NCBI RefSeq assembly: GCF_019649055.1
Contig: NW_026570267.1
Coordinates: 434,001 to 498,000, forward strand
Length of the DNA: 64,000 nt
From: Paramacrobiotus metropolitanus
Lineage: Eukaryota; Tardigrada; Eutardigrada; Parachela; Macrobiotidae
Reading direction: 5' to 3'
Program-made: the position numbers and the translations under genes
Notes under the pieces: generated by a model
Seen by the model: the letters and a program-made list of their open reading frames with translations, nothing else
The model's database searches: none
Told to the model about the DNA's origin: nothing
Shown: positions 22,478 to 35,425 of the stretch, piece by piece
Layout of the letters: each line of letters starts with the position of its first letter
Numbering within the stretch: position 1 is the first letter of the stretch

Positions 22478-24049
22478 TGTAGATGCATTTTCTAAAATGT
22501 TACTTGTTAAGCTGCTTCCCTTCACGATGCAAAATTCTAACTACGAGTACGGGCTGTACAGCACACAAATAATTATGCTTGTATACAAGTACTGTACAAT
22601 AATAAAATAGTACTCGAAAAATGGTAAAATCCTGTCGAACTGATCTCCAGTATATCAACTGTTTGTATTCACTTAAATTTCATACGGCAATACGAAGGAA
22701 TATGTTACAGATCTATGCACATTCCATTTTCTTGTCACATTTTTTCCCGAAAACGATTTTTCACGTCCGTGTCGTTACGATGCCGGAAGATTAATACAGC
22801 ACTTCCACTCGTCAAGGGGAGCTATTACCGTGCATAATGTTCCCTAATCAGGCCCTCCAACAGTCTCCCGCCCGACGCACATATACCAAACAACAGACTG
22901 CGCATATATAATCACAGATGTATAGTTTGCAGTATTATAGCCCTCACTGGTCAGATCAGGAACTTGGGATACTCGTGGTGGCGCCACCAATAAGCGGCGA
23001 TACTTACACACTGCATACAGTACAATAATATGTCACTGATGATCGGGTCCATGTGCAGTACGTATGTGGTGCTTGACCACACTCAATAAACAAATCACAA
23101 TTTTGCATATACTTGCCGTCCATTGACCCATGCGCAGCAGCGGCTCGCGATCTCCCTCTGACAAATACAAATTTCTAGCTCCGTTAGTCGTTGTTTTTCG
23201 CGGTCGATCTTTTGATCGGATGATGCAGCGTGTTTGACAGAGAGAAGAACGGCAGAGAAAAACTACCAACCATGCATATAATAGATGAAAGTCCGCGAGC
23301 GGCGAGAGACGATCGCACCGACACAGCTCCTGTGCAATTAAATCATTTCCATTTTTACGGAAATGTAGATTGTATACGGTCTTGGATGGATTATAGCATA
23401 ATGTATGCCAAACATGTGCACAGCGGAGAAATGCAGTGCCGTGCCGTGTATGTGCGCGCCGAGTGTAGACAATTTATATTTATAAACTCACGTCGACCTG
23501 CTAAGCACCGGTTTATTGATCAATACGAATTATGTCCGTCCGGTACCATTGTCCAAATGGTCAATCAAATTGATAAGGCATTTCCCAGCCATTACGTCGT
23601 CGCGTCTTTCATGCCACATGTAGGCGGCCATACCCACGAAAGCGTTTTTTTTCGTCGTTGTTCTTTGTTATAATACTGGCTCTGGCGATTCCTTAGCCTG
23701 GCATAAAGGGGCTGTAGAGTTTAACCCAATACACACTGAGCCATAGACTCTTGATCTTTGTAGAGTGCTAAAAACCTGCTATTGTCCCATTTAGCCGATT
23801 AATCACTGCGACACGTTGTGCGCGCGCTCCCCACACATACACACACAACGGCACTGATAGCCGCGTGATCAGGTTTGTAGCAGTCATCGCGCATTGACAC
23901 TATTGTGACAGTGTGGAGGAATTAGCGCATTATACTTGTCATCATCATCATGTTTTCCAGTTCCATGCGGTACAGCTGATCCCCCTATAAGTCACTCTCC
24001 CGAAAAACGTTTTGCCGGTGTCATTCCGCTGCGCGTCCAGTTGGGGAGG
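22478..24049. other. intergenic region upstream of the CUB protease
   Basis: Contains the Ly6 gene 2 poly(A) signal at 22601 and an open frame at 23230-23673 listed separately. The remainder shows no gene. CACACA-type repeats occur near 23828-23850. Confidence 0.4.
23272..23673 (+). CDS. hypothetical open reading frame, 133 aa
   Basis: A continuous frame beginning MHIIDESPRAARDD and ending FFRRCSLL. It is longer than most chance ORFs in this AT-rich sequence and has a mixed, protein-like composition including NHFHFYGNVDC and QYELCPSG. No family was recognised, and neither introns nor a signal peptide are evident. It could be a lineage-specific gene or chance. Confidence 0.25.
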   Translation: MHIIDESPRAARDDRTDTAPVQLNHFHFYGNVDCIRSWMDYSIMYAKHVHSGEMQCRAVYVRAECRQFIFINSRRPAKHRFIDQYELCPSGTIVQMVNQIDKAFPSHYVVASFMPHVGGHTHESVFFRRCSLL

Positions 24050-27000
24050 ATGAGTTCCTCCTTAACTGTCAGCCGGCTGATCTCATTGTTGTCCATAGCC
24101 GGCTCATTGCTCAGTGTGTATTACTGTGTGGGTCATGTGGACGCCACCAGCTTCGACGACCAAGTACGCGTATTTTTCTTTCATCACATAGCCCCCATTG
24201 AGTCATTAGGTAATGCGCCGTCGCCGCTGGATACAGTGACCGTTACCCGGTGTGTGTTTTTTTCTGTTGAAGCTTCTTTTTATGGGGATGCTCGTAGATA
24301 ATCAGTGCGCCGGACCGGATACGCAGTCTGGTATACGCGGGGTTATGTCGGCATCCCGCAGTCGGGGCAAGAGTATTCGATGCCGGTGGAATATTACCGT
24401 CAAACAAGGCAATGTGAGTTGACAGCGCTAGTGACCTTCTGTCGCCATAAGAAGTACGAACGTGCAATAAATATATCAATATTACAGAATATTGCAATGA
24501 TTTTTTTTATTTCGAGGCTTGCTCATATTTTGATTGTTTCTTACTGACATGCCAGGTCATAAATTTGTTTAGTAATGCACGCCAGTCTTTGCTTCTGTGA
24601 CAAGCGTAATATGAAAGTTTAATATCTTGTAGAATATAGAGTTCCGTTTTGAACAAAACTCAGTATTCAGTGCGCCTGGACAGTCGCAAATTGATTGTAC
24701 ACGGGAATGGGTGGCCTTATATGATGGTACCAAGTTGGATGGCAAAGTGGATGCTAAAAAGTCGGCTTGTCAAAGGACTCTGTGGAACCTATCGGTGATT
24801 ATTGTATTGCGGTTTGATCTTCCTCGCACAGATATCTGCTACTGCTAGCAAAGTTATGAGCATGATTAGTAAAAAATGTAGTGTGGTGACGCTATAGACT
24901 TGTTTGTACCGCTATATTGCATGGACTTAATGTAATAAAATTTAAACTTAACTACTCGTTATTGCACAATAATGGAAATTTTTTAAAATATTTTTCCGAT
25001 TACCTGTATCAGAATTACGATAAGCCTATCTACCGAATCTGAACAATTTCATTTCAAGCACAACAACCGTAGATCAGCGGCTTCGTTTGCGCAGGTTATA
25101 CGCGACATTATGTAACACAGAAATTTTATGTTTCGTTGTGGTTTCAGCAAAATTTTGCCAAGGAGCAACACCGACAGTTTTTCTGTTCGAGGGCAACAAT
25201 GCCGTCATAGAAGTATGCTCCTTCAGGCGCAATGCGGCGTCCAGTGGTCCGTCCACTCCGTTCGCTAGGATATCGTGGATGGTCAGCGAGACGTTGTTTC
25301 TTAGTCGAACGTGTGGCCAGGTCAGTACTAGTTTTTCCGGCTATGTCCGCATCAGACATTGTTAAACATTTTCACGGTAACGATTAGCAACGTGTATAGC
25401 GCAATATTCACAATCACCGACATTTGTTAAATAATCCAGGCTTTCTTAATTAAAACTATTTATACTCGCACACAAGTATACGTTGTCAGCTGGGATGGTG
25501 CATGCATGAGCGCTGCATTAATCATCTGCTGCATGGATAACACATGTAGTGAGGATATACATATACGATATCTGAAACTGTGTTAACAGGAATTCAATTC
25601 GGCTACCTTTAAAAGGGGCTTCGTTACGTCCCCGGGATTCGGTGAGCGCAACTATCCGGACAATGTGGTGGACTGTGATTTCAACTTCAACGCACCAGCC
25701 GGTATGGTCGTGCGCTTCAACTCGGAGAGTTTCAATTTAGAGGCTGGTGACCGAAACGGACGATGTGCATTTGACTCATTAACAGTAGGTGAATTATTTA
25801 GCCTTTTAGCTGCCAGGATTTACCGCACGACAGTTGAACGTGCGGATGATGCGTTGTGTTGATTACGAATTAAAATTTTACGTGCACGCGCGCAGTTATT
25901 GGAGCGAGTGTCCACCGGCGACTACAAGGAAGTGGCCTGGTTTTGTGGGAAGAATGGGCCGCAGATGTTGACAACCACGAAAGGAACGGTACGGCTGCGC
26001 TTTAAATCCGATCCAACATACAACGAAAAGGGTTTCAATGTCACGTGGGAATTCACCCCACCGCAGCCGAATACGCTTAAGTGTGGCCGACCACCGATTG
26101 CTCCGTTACTGGCGTCATCCGGTCAACTCGGCAGGTAAGGGGCTTTGTGACGGGAAGTTGAGCAACAATCTTGACAATTTTAGAATTTTCAAATAACCAC
26201 CTACAGCATGTTTTACAATTATTATTAACCAAATATGTATTTGAAGTCGTACGTATTTGTAGTCGCCTTATTTTTGGTGGTCAGAATATTGTCATACAGC
26301 TGAACTTATTGCAGTACCGAACTACTGTAACTGACGTTACTGGAAGTATGCGTATATCCTATTCCTTAGACAACTTAGATGTGTAGAATTGCTGAATAGT
26401 CCGCACAAGCTCTGGTCGAGTCATCGAGTGCAGAGTAAATTGATTTAGTCTGGTTAAATATTTTTGTACAGTACTCACTGTGCACTGCCTGTAACTGCGT
26501 AAAACTCGAATATGTTTCTAATCTGAGTAATATTATTAATAAGTTATTACGATGTATTTTTGAATTAGCATCGTCGGGGGAAGTGAAGCGCGTCCATTTT
26601 CCTGGCCCTGGCAGGTTGCTATTCTTACCCGTGGCTCGGACCGAGTATTTTGCGGAGGTATGATAACAAACCATAAGTAAACTGTAGTCTGTAGAAGTGT
26701 CATAATACCTTTGCTTAGTGTGCCGGTAGTCCCGGTGCCAGATGACGAGGTTACAAATTACCACTAGTGTCATTGGGATTACCCTTAGTCCAGTTTAGAA
26801 ACAACTGATAGTGTGCAGTAATTTCGTACCCGTTAAAATTGTTCATTATACTTTGCACGCACGTTCACGTGCTAATTATATAAAAATTATATAAAAATAT
26901 AATTATATAAAAATTATACGGTACTAAATGGATGTTGCACTTTTTAGGAACATTGGTGGCTCCGAACTGGGTGCTGTCGGTATGCATTTAACTAGCCGTT

Positions 27001-28381
27001 GGCTAATAGAACAATTGTAGTTTAATGTGCATATTGGTTTAATATTTGTGCTTTTCAGGCGGCACACTGTTACTACCCAGTTTTAGCGTAAGTACAAGTC
27101 TTGTTATTCGTTGTTCTTCGAATGATGTTGACAGCACAAATGCGTTTGAAGTTAAAATGAAATGCGACTTTGTAGAACTTCCGCTCACCAGTATGAAGTA
27201 AGAATTGGTGAGCATGACTTATCAGTCAAAGAAGGAACAGAGCTAATTACCGGAATCACGAAGATCATCATCCACGAAAAATTTAGTCCAGATACAGTCG
27301 ACAGTGATTTAGCTTTGATAAAAATTGACAAGGTTTGCCGTCACAATCTCAAACTAAAGGTTGTCCGAAGCGGTAGTACGATTCTGTGAACGGATTTTTT
27401 GTAGACAGTGTCCAACTTAAATAACGACGATACTAAACGATTTGCCTGCCTGTCCAAAGATACTTTCCTACCTCCCGGAACCATGTGTTACATCACTGGA
27501 TGGGGAGAGACATTCCCAACTGAAGGAAGCAAAAACGGTGAATACCAGTGTTATTTTATGCATCAGTCCGAGCCAAAAATTTGATAATACTTATGCACGT
27601 AATAATATTCTAACACTACAATGCATTCAGGATTTGCCGGATTCAAGTTTTCTTTCGTGAACTTTTCGGCACCCCTCAGCATGGGAAGTGGCAATGGCGA
27701 TGCCAATACCGAGGATAAACAACAGAGAAACTTTATCCCTGCTAATCCCCGAGATCGGTTGCGGCAGGCCACCGTGCCTATTATTGATGATGTTATGTGC
27801 CGCAACTTGTTCCCGGGTGCGATTACGGATAACATGTTTTGTGCCGGATATCGCGAAGGTGGCATCGATGCTTGCCAAGGAGATTCCGGTACTTACGAAT
27901 ATTTATAATGCGTGTAATCAGGGAACTAAATTCTGCGATGCAGTCAGGGTGTCAACCGAAATTACAAAGTGATAAATGCTGTTGTCCAATATTGTTAGGA
28001 GGTCCGTTAGTGTGTCTCATGGTGGATGGTTCGTTCGACTTGATGGGAGTAACTAGTTGGGGATTCGGGTAAGCACTGAATATTTTCTAATATGGATTTG
28101 CCGGTGAATCACTTACGTATTATGTGTAAATCGTTGCAGTTACCTCTTAGATTTTATAGTGCAAACAAAAACTGCGATGGCAGTATATTTATTTTTACAT
28201 CTTTAATTAGATGTGCACAACCAAAGCTACCTGGAGTATATGTCAGAGGTACGTATACAGTATTAGCAGATCCGTCTCTGAAAACATTCACATCTTCGAA
28301 AGTACAGAGTACAGCAAGATTATGATTGTAGTGGGCAGATACCGGAAATGGATCGAAGATACTATTGCAGCAAATCCTTGA
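24050..28381 (+). CDS. secreted CUB-CUB-trypsin serine protease
   Basis: Multi-exon gene. Exon 1 (24050-24163) encodes a signal peptide ([17 protein letters not shown]). Exons from 24633 and about 25146 encode a first CUB-like region ([31 protein letters not shown]). Exons from about 25590 and 25894 encode a second CUB ([27 protein letters not shown]), ending in the linker CGRPPIAP. The protease starts with [19 protein letters not shown] near 26570. The triad is His in AAHCYY (near 27059), Asp in [10 protein letters not shown] and Ser in ACQGDSG|GPLVC, which spans an intron before 28003. The Asp before ACQGDSG predicts trypsin-like specificity. The last exon ends [13 protein letters not shown]. 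The exon at about 27619-27888 carries roughly 45 extra residues between the TGWGE strand and LRQATVPII. The architecture suggests an extracellular zymogen in defence or development. AATAAA lies at 28587. Confidence 0.9.
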
Positions 28382-30788
28382 CCCTCCAGATAAATATCTG
28401 TGATAAAATTGTCGGGAGAGATCTACGGACAGCTTTTATGAAAATATAATTTTGATGCTAGATTATAACTGTTGGGTAAACGGAAAAACGAAAGACGGTT
28501 TTTTCCGATATAAATGTAATCTATGTATGTACGTATGTTGTGTTGATTTTTCGGTTGCTGTTTAATGTTTCCGTTGATCTGGGTGGAATAAACCGATTAA
28601 CCACATTGAACATTACATTGAAATTAAAAACAGAATATAAATACAAAAACCGCAAAATAAGTTCAATCGGGAGCAGGCCGGAGCAGCTGCTGCATTACAT
28701 CCATCCCGCGTACAATAACACTGGAACGAATGAAATCATTACCGTTGCAGTACCAGTTGTATTTTTGTTAATATAGATATTGACGCTACTTTTTGGCCAC
28801 CGATAAAATGTAATATATGTAATTCGGCATGGTAAGATAACATGTGAGTTTTTACTGTATGATTATTACTAATCATTGTGCTTGCTACTTCAAAAGTTTG
28901 AACTTAGTTTAACTGCCGCGTTTACACCAGTGGACTGCAGCAGTTATTGAATTGAAGTACAGTAATGTAAAATAGCCGTCCGGACCACAAGCTTACCTGC
29001 TCCCAATATGTTCCGCGAGCTAGAAGCAAAATACAAAAGTTGACCTGTGATATCGATTGACGTCTGAATTATTATTTATTTGTTAAATTTATCAATGCAC
29101 GCCGGTTTAACATACAGTCAAAACCCCATTCGCAGCCTTGGATATGACCATGCGCAGAGATTTGGGCACATCGTCGAATAACGCTTTTCCATCGCTTATC
29201 CCCTAAAAAGGCGATATAAGACATACTGTATGGATCTGTTTTATAAACAAATGCGGAGATGCAGCGTAGCAAAAGCGTTTGTTTAAGGATTTTAACTAAA
29301 ACATACAAATGAGATTATGCACGAACCAATGAAAATAATGCTTATCCAAGTCAAATTGCAAACGAATATGTATTGTAAAACAAATAAAATGAGTAAATAT
29401 AAAGGTGTTTCCGCTTCCCATACATATAAAAGCTCGCGGGCTGAGTTGCGTATATTTCAGACACATAGCTCCAGGAGAAACAGCGTCCTCGGATCCACAG
29501 TCTACCAACGCGTGCTCTTCCGGTTGAAATTTCCGAGAAGCACCGCAGCGGTCGGCATCGTATGGGAGCTGATCGGTAGCACACTGGTAGCAGCTTATAG
29601 CATGTGCTACGTAAAAAAATCTAGTGATTTTTTTTATAACATGTGCAACATAAAAAAATGAACTTTTGTTAATTTAATTAGGTTGGAAGTTCTTAAGGCA
29701 AAATGAAAGCTTGCAAAAACATTGCAAGCATGTACAGGATGAATTATTTATCACTGGTATCGATAGCTATTTAGCAATAGAATCTATAGGGTACTAGTTT
29801 GTAACATTTACGATAAGCGCCGATCGATAAACTTTAAATAAATGCAGAGTATGCAAACAATATCTCCGCTGTTATAATTTTTTATGGAACTGATTATAAC
29901 ACTTATGCAACTGTGAACTAGTACCTGAATAAAATCCCTTACTCCAAAGATATTGGAAAATCAGCCAGTAAAATGGTAAAAACCACATGTGAGTATTACG
30001 CAGGAAAATAATTACCAAAGGCTGTTTTGTCACAAAATGCTTTGCCTTGATCTTTATCAAATCTTATGTGGATTTTCTCGTTTTATTCGAACTATGAACG
30101 AAATTACAGTGTCATGATAGCAAAAGGATCTAAACCAGTCAACAATGAGCATATATTGCAAGAATCCATAAATTTGTCATCGACACAGTACTACAGTGGA
30201 CCTACAAGCGACACAACCGTTGGTGTTTAATTTCAAACTGGTACATATCTCTTGAGCGCGCAAGAGAAAAATGATCTCAAGTTCGCGTTAAGTAAATACT
30301 CCACAAGTAGTCTCGTGCATAATTAGCATTCGCAAGACGGAAATCGGCTTCGAACTTGACGTGACGGGATTATGCTCCAGTTATATCATTTATACAGGCA
30401 TGTTGCATTAGGAACGGACAAACGAAACAAAAAGAGTTGTAAAAAGTCATCATTACCAAACTGGCCTCCAAAGTGTTTTATAACATCGTAAAGGTCAATA
30501 AAATTTAATACAATTATCGGCAGCCCCAGTAAAATCTCGAGACTGTATGTTATATAGTAAATGACATGTAGTCACCTGAATTGCGGTAAGTAAAATTGAA
30601 CTTTATGTGCCAGAGAACTGGCTTTTGGCAGATGTAGCGCAATGCTACGATAACCATAAAATGACAGGAGGAAGACAGTGGCTATATATATAACGCTCAT
30701 ATATTTTTTAACAGTAAGAACCGGGTTCACATGTTTTCGGCTTAATACAATTTTTGGAAAGGATAGGTCACTCGATCGCTCTTTAAAG
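28382..30788. other. intergenic region between protease and chitin-binding genes
   Basis: About 2.4 kb with the protease poly(A) signal at 28587-28592. ORFs on both strands around 29300-29660 overlap and show no recognisable domain. No repeat of note is seen. Confidence 0.4.
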
Positions 30789-31808
30789 ATGAAGATCGCT
30801 ATAGTTCTCTCGTGTTTTTTGGTTGGTACACTTGCCGCATCCAATACGTTTTCCCATCAGTATGTTTTTGATTGGATGAAGGTGCTGACTAACCAAGAGA
30901 TCTACGCGCTCTTAGCACAGCGGGTCGGACAGTGGCCAGAGCGGGGTGACTACGACATTCCTGCACCCGGTTTCACTTGCGCTGAAAAAGAATTTCCCGG
31001 TTATTACGCAGGTGCGAAATCATTAAAAGCCCGGTAAAATTTTATTTTTGTCCACAATAATGCCTTGTTCGTGGGCAGGTAAAGTATTTTCGTAATGTAC
31101 TGTACCTTTTAATCTCATGGCAAAATAAATGTTTCTATAACATTTTATTCAAAATTAGTCTATGTTTGACAATGCGTCTTCATGGACTTTTAAAATTTTC
31201 ATCCAGTTCATTTTTACATGTATATGGATTTTATATAAAATTGTTACCAGCTACTCTAGAGTGAACAGGAATTCGGGATCGCATGGATATGCTGAATTCG
31301 ACCAAATATGCGTACTCGCAAAATTTCTTTTTTGCACTATCGTTTTGCAGATCCAGCCACTCAGTGCCAGACGTTCCATCGTTGTGACATTAATGGAAAC
31401 ATGACCAGCTATATCTGCGTTAACCGGACGTTGTTCAATCCCATAACGTTGGTGTGCGACCACTGGTTTAACGTGGACTGTGTTGGGTAAGAAAGGTCAC
31501 CACATTATGGCCTTTTATGGAGACCAGTATTGCACTGAAATTTTACAATGGCTATTTTCAGTTTCATCCGAGACGAATATTTTGCCAATCGTCGGCTATA
31601 CACCAGCGAAGTCCTGTTCGACACACCTAACCAAGGACCCCCGCCAACAACGACAACCACCCCAGCTCCGATCACAACCACGACGGAACACGGCAAATGG
31701 GTGTGGGTGGACGATAACGCTGCTGGTCAGAGTTCAACCCAAAAACCCCGAATAAAGGAAGTGCGCGTCCAAAGACCGGAAGACGGGCACAGACGAGCGG
31801 GTAGTTAA
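30789..31808 (+). CDS. secreted protein with one ChtBD2 (CBM14, peritrophin-A) chitin-binding domain
   Basis: Three exons (30789-31011, 31351-31486, 31562-31808) join in phase to 201 aa. MKIAIVLSCFLVGTLAAS is a clean signal peptide. The chitin-binding domain spans exons 1-2 with six cysteines in the peritrophin-A spacing: FTCAEKEFPGYYAD, CQTFHRCDINGN, YICVNRTLFNP, VCDHWFNVDC. Exon 3 adds a short linker, a PPPTTTTTPAPITTTT mucin-like stretch (probably O-glycosylated) and a charged tail. Such proteins bind cuticle or gut chitin. One domain and a Thr-rich tail suggest a cuticular or extracellular-matrix protein. Confidence 0.93.
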
Positions 31809-32643
31809 ACATTAACCTGTCGGGACACCAGAGCAGGAATATCTTATACAGTATGCCGACATATTTTTTGTGCAGCTAGATTTATATGCCTCCCATTTCG
31901 TGAAATCAGGGTTATCTTTCCGCTAATTCACCATTAGTTTCGTAATCGACAAACGTAACAATGTATTACTCCATAATGCCTCTACATTGAAGTCAGCTTA
32001 TAAAATGTTCTGGAACGCTTAGCCCACTTATTAATGAAATCGAAATCTGTTAATACATAAAGAACATGAACAAAAAATATATTTATATATATACATATAT
32101 TTCGGACAATGATCGCCGCTATCGGATGCACCCAAAAAGCTCACTGATGCGACAACTTTATTCAGAAACAAAATAAGAGAACTATAAATGAGGTACTGTA
32201 CGAGTACTACACAAATTCAAAGCAATGCTAACCGATTCCAACATGCACCGAGGCAAAAAAATAACATACCAACTGTAACAATACAGTATCTATATATAAA
32301 GAGAACGAAAAAAATTGTTAGATCAACGTGCAACTATACTGACCGGATAGCAAACTTCCGATAACAATAAATCCAAACCTCCTTGCGGTTCACGGAGCAG
32401 AGCACAAAGTAAATAAACATGCTCAACTGAAACTACCAGGCATGAATAATACAAAATACCGAAACGTAAGAGAAAGTAAACCACAATGCACGGATGTGCC
32501 ACGAATTATGTACAAGTTACAAGCAGTGAGAGGGAAAAATGCAAGTTGAATTTACAAGACCCGGTCTTCCGAAAAAGGAATAAGCCATCATAGCAATCAG
32601 CACAACTGCATTTTCATGCTGCACTTGTTCCGAAATGTGTAAT
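31809..32643. other. intergenic region with TA-rich microsatellite
   Basis: Convergent 3' ends of the chitin-binding gene (+) and H3-like copy 2 (-). An ATATATTTATATATATACATAT tract lies near 32077-32101. No gene is seen. Confidence 0.4.
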
Positions 32644-34018
32644 TTACATGCGCACACGATGTCGGCCTTGCTCCTCCAATGAACGATATCGGGCATCACG
32701 ACGCACTGCAAAAACAAAATCGGTCAACAACAATCCGTGTTCCCAATTAACGCCAGTCAACTAAAAAGACACACTTTGTAGTGGGTCTTTTCAGCTGACT
32801 GGCGTTACTACTTTACTAATCACATACAATCGCTTAACAATAGAAAACTGCTTCAACAACACTGATTTCGATACGTGGCTTTTGCAACCTGGACAATACG
32901 ACATCTAAGACGTGGACTCACATCGCAGAACCAGTGTCATATCCCGTGGCATGATGGTTACACGGCGGCCGTGTACAGCGCACAGGTTGACATCCTCAAA
33001 GAGGGAAATCAGAAAATGTTCGGAAGCCTCCTATAATAAGAACTGATTAATGCCTTACTCAGCTTCAAAAACCCAATACCTCTAGATCAGACGAAAAATA
33101 TACCAAGGTTTTAAGAAACTAGGCTAAAAATAGTGAAAACTACCAACCTGCAACGCCTGCAGGGCGACAGCTTGAAAGCGCAGATCTGGTGTGTGTTTGT
33201 GCGCGATTTCCCTCACCAGTCTGGCAAAGGATGAGCGTGGAATGAGTGTGTGCGTGGTGTTCTGCAGAAAACGGATATCTCGCAGCACCAGAATTCCGGG
33301 TCGACGACGCGGCTTTTTGGCCACCTAAAAGCATTCGTAAAATAAAATGATGCAGAAAACAAATGAGAAATCCATCAATAATCACGTACTGTGAGTCTGC
33401 TATTAAACTAATAAATTGTGGAAATTTCCAACAAACTAAGATTCAAATTGTCCATTCGACACCTTCAATTCGTCACTCGTAATTTTCCAAATCTAATTTT
33501 TCTTTCCATGAAACTTTACATTCCAAAATTACAGGCGAGTGATGACTCTATTCCATGAGAATTTTCACCCCAGAAAAACTAAGGACAAGCCGTCACAAGC
33601 GTCACAAGCCGTCACAAGCGCTGTTCGACACACACAAGGCTCACAATTGGCATACCTGTGCTTGTCGCTTGCCAGTGGCTTGGGTCTGCTGGACTCCCTG
33701 TCCCGGACGTGGTCGTCGACGGCTAGATTCGGGCTTCTGTACCGTTTTGACTGCCTTAACGGTATTAACTCCACGAACACGCGGAGCGCGACGATGCGGA
33801 GGTGATGGAGAACGCGACGGAGTGGAGGCAACGGGGGATTCGGATGGCGACGCAGAACGACTGCCGCTCTCACTGCCTGATGCAGACTCCTCTGCCTCTG
33901 GTGTGTCTTCGCGTCGCACGCGAGCGCTATGCCGTCCTCCTATAACACGAGGAGGAACGGTGATGCCTTTGCGTGGTGTTTTCGATAGTTTAGGCTCCTT
34001 TTGCTTCTGGCGAGGCAT
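32644..34018 (-). CDS. divergent histone H3 variant with long N-terminal tail (cenH3-like candidate), copy 2
   Basis: Exons in transcription order are 34018-33656, 33324-33148, 33030-32922 and 32705-32644, all GT-AG and in phase, giving 236 aa. The tail (121 aa) starts MPRQKQ as in copy 1, shares a VRREDTPE motif, and is rich in SP and SR repeats. Then come [17 protein letters not shown] and [14 protein letters not shown] (alpha-N), [11 protein letters not shown] (alpha-1), [15 protein letters not shown] (alpha-2) and [12 protein letters not shown] (alpha-3). The C-terminus again extends past H3, ending [15 protein letters not shown], which aligns with copy 1. Copy 1 has an extra intron after YLQ that this copy lacks. 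Usual modified lysines such as K4, K9 and K27 have no counterpart. Loop 1 (TPDLRFQA) is canonical in length. It is surely H3-fold; its role is inferred. Confidence 0.88.
32749..32806. repeat. intronic hairpin in H3-like copy 2
   Basis: Arms of about 22 bp: AACGCCAGTCAACTAAAAAG at the left and its imperfect reverse complement ending GCTGACTGGCGTT at 32785-32806. It lies within the last intron, 44 bases from the last exon. It could be a small MITE relic or a structured intron element. Confidence 0.6.
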
Positions 34019-34534
34019 GGCGTTCTTTGCAGCGCCGATGCAGTCCGGGGATGATAATGTATCGGCAGTAACAGAGTTTTGGAATCAGTTACAGGTTATG
34101 TTTCGATTACGATGGAAGCGAGTAAACAAACTAAAAATCCAGATCGAAAGTGCATAAGAGATGCGAACTAACAAGTTAAAGTAACATTTTAACAAGCAAA
34201 AAATTGTTGAACTGCAGTGTACACTATAAAGTATTGTATAAACTACACATTTTTTACCGTCACAGTGTGTATCAGAATGAATTCACATGAACTGATGAAG
34301 CGGAAGCCCCCACAAAGCTCTGTAAAAATCTGTACTCTGTAGCTGCAGCCCATGAGAGGGTACAGAATGAGACCGTTTGACTTAAACGGTTTAAGGCAGT
34401 GCCAGTGACAGTAGCGTGCCCCTAGGAAGGCTTTTCTTTCAAAATCATTAAAGTGACGTTTTGGGCAACCGCTGCGGGTGTTGTTTTCATGGCAAATCAT
34501 GGAATCCGACCGCACAATAAACATAGTACAAGTA

Positions 34535-35425
34535 TCCAGTGTTGCTTTACTTAGTAAAAGTAAATAGTAAACCTTACTTAGTAAGCTTTTTTTGTGTTTT
34601 AGTAATTAAGTAAAAAGTAAGTAGACTGCAAGACAGAAAAGTAAATAGTAAGTAAAAGTAAGAGCAGCCGAGTTGGAAAAAGTAAACAGTAAGTAACAGT
34701 AAGAGATACCGAATGGAAAAAGTTTAATTAGTAAATATTTTAGTTTACTATTTGTCAGCAACAAATATAACGCGGCCGACAGTACCAAAACTCTGTCAAA
34801 CTCAATTTTTCGTAAGATTTACGTTTGGCACTACAGGTTTCCTTCTGCAGCGCTGAATTTTCGCTGCAGCGGAGACGCTATCGAGCACTTGATGCGCGAG
34901 TTACGTGACTGTCAGATGGGCTCTAATATAATGCTCGTATAGTAAGCATTGGCTTATTAATGAAATGTTGCTGATTTTGTTTGCTATCGGGGTACCATGC
35001 AATATTTTACATATGCACGTCGGTTTGTCAAACACGATAACTTTAAGCAAAACAAAACCGTTTCGAGGGAAAAATGCACTAGTCGAAGTACCAAATTTTC
35101 TGCATAATAGTAAAATGGTAGTTCAAGTAATAAATTTTTTACCTGCCGCTCTGTGAAAACAAGATTGCATATGTTAAAGAAATTGCTGCGCACGCGGTTC
35201 ATGTAAAAACCTTACACGAATAGTAAATACTATTTTACTAGTAATTACTAAGTAAGTAAAAAGTAAGTAAGGCTATGACGGAAAATTAAAAAGTAAGTAA
35301 TAGTAATACCGGAAGATTACGAAAAGTAAATAGTAAAGTAAATAGTAAAATCGACGACAGGACGAAAAGTAAAAAGTAAGTAAGCCGCTGGACCAATAGT
35401 AAATACAACACTGCTGAAGTATCGG
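34535..35425. mobile_element. element with AGTAA arrays and short inverted termini
   Basis: Arrays of AGTAA/AAGTAAGTAA units occur at about 34540-34770 and 35215-35400 around a unique core. The ends are short inverted repeats: GTATCCAGTGTTG near 34530 and CAACACTGCTGAAGTAT near 35410. The core has no recognisable protein. It is probably a non-autonomous transposon with subterminal repeats. Confidence 0.5.

Noticed and set aside
33555-34157. A 200-aa plus-strand ORF
   Set aside because: It is antisense to the first exon of H3-like copy 2. The Arg/Ser codon bias of that exon keeps the opposite strand open.
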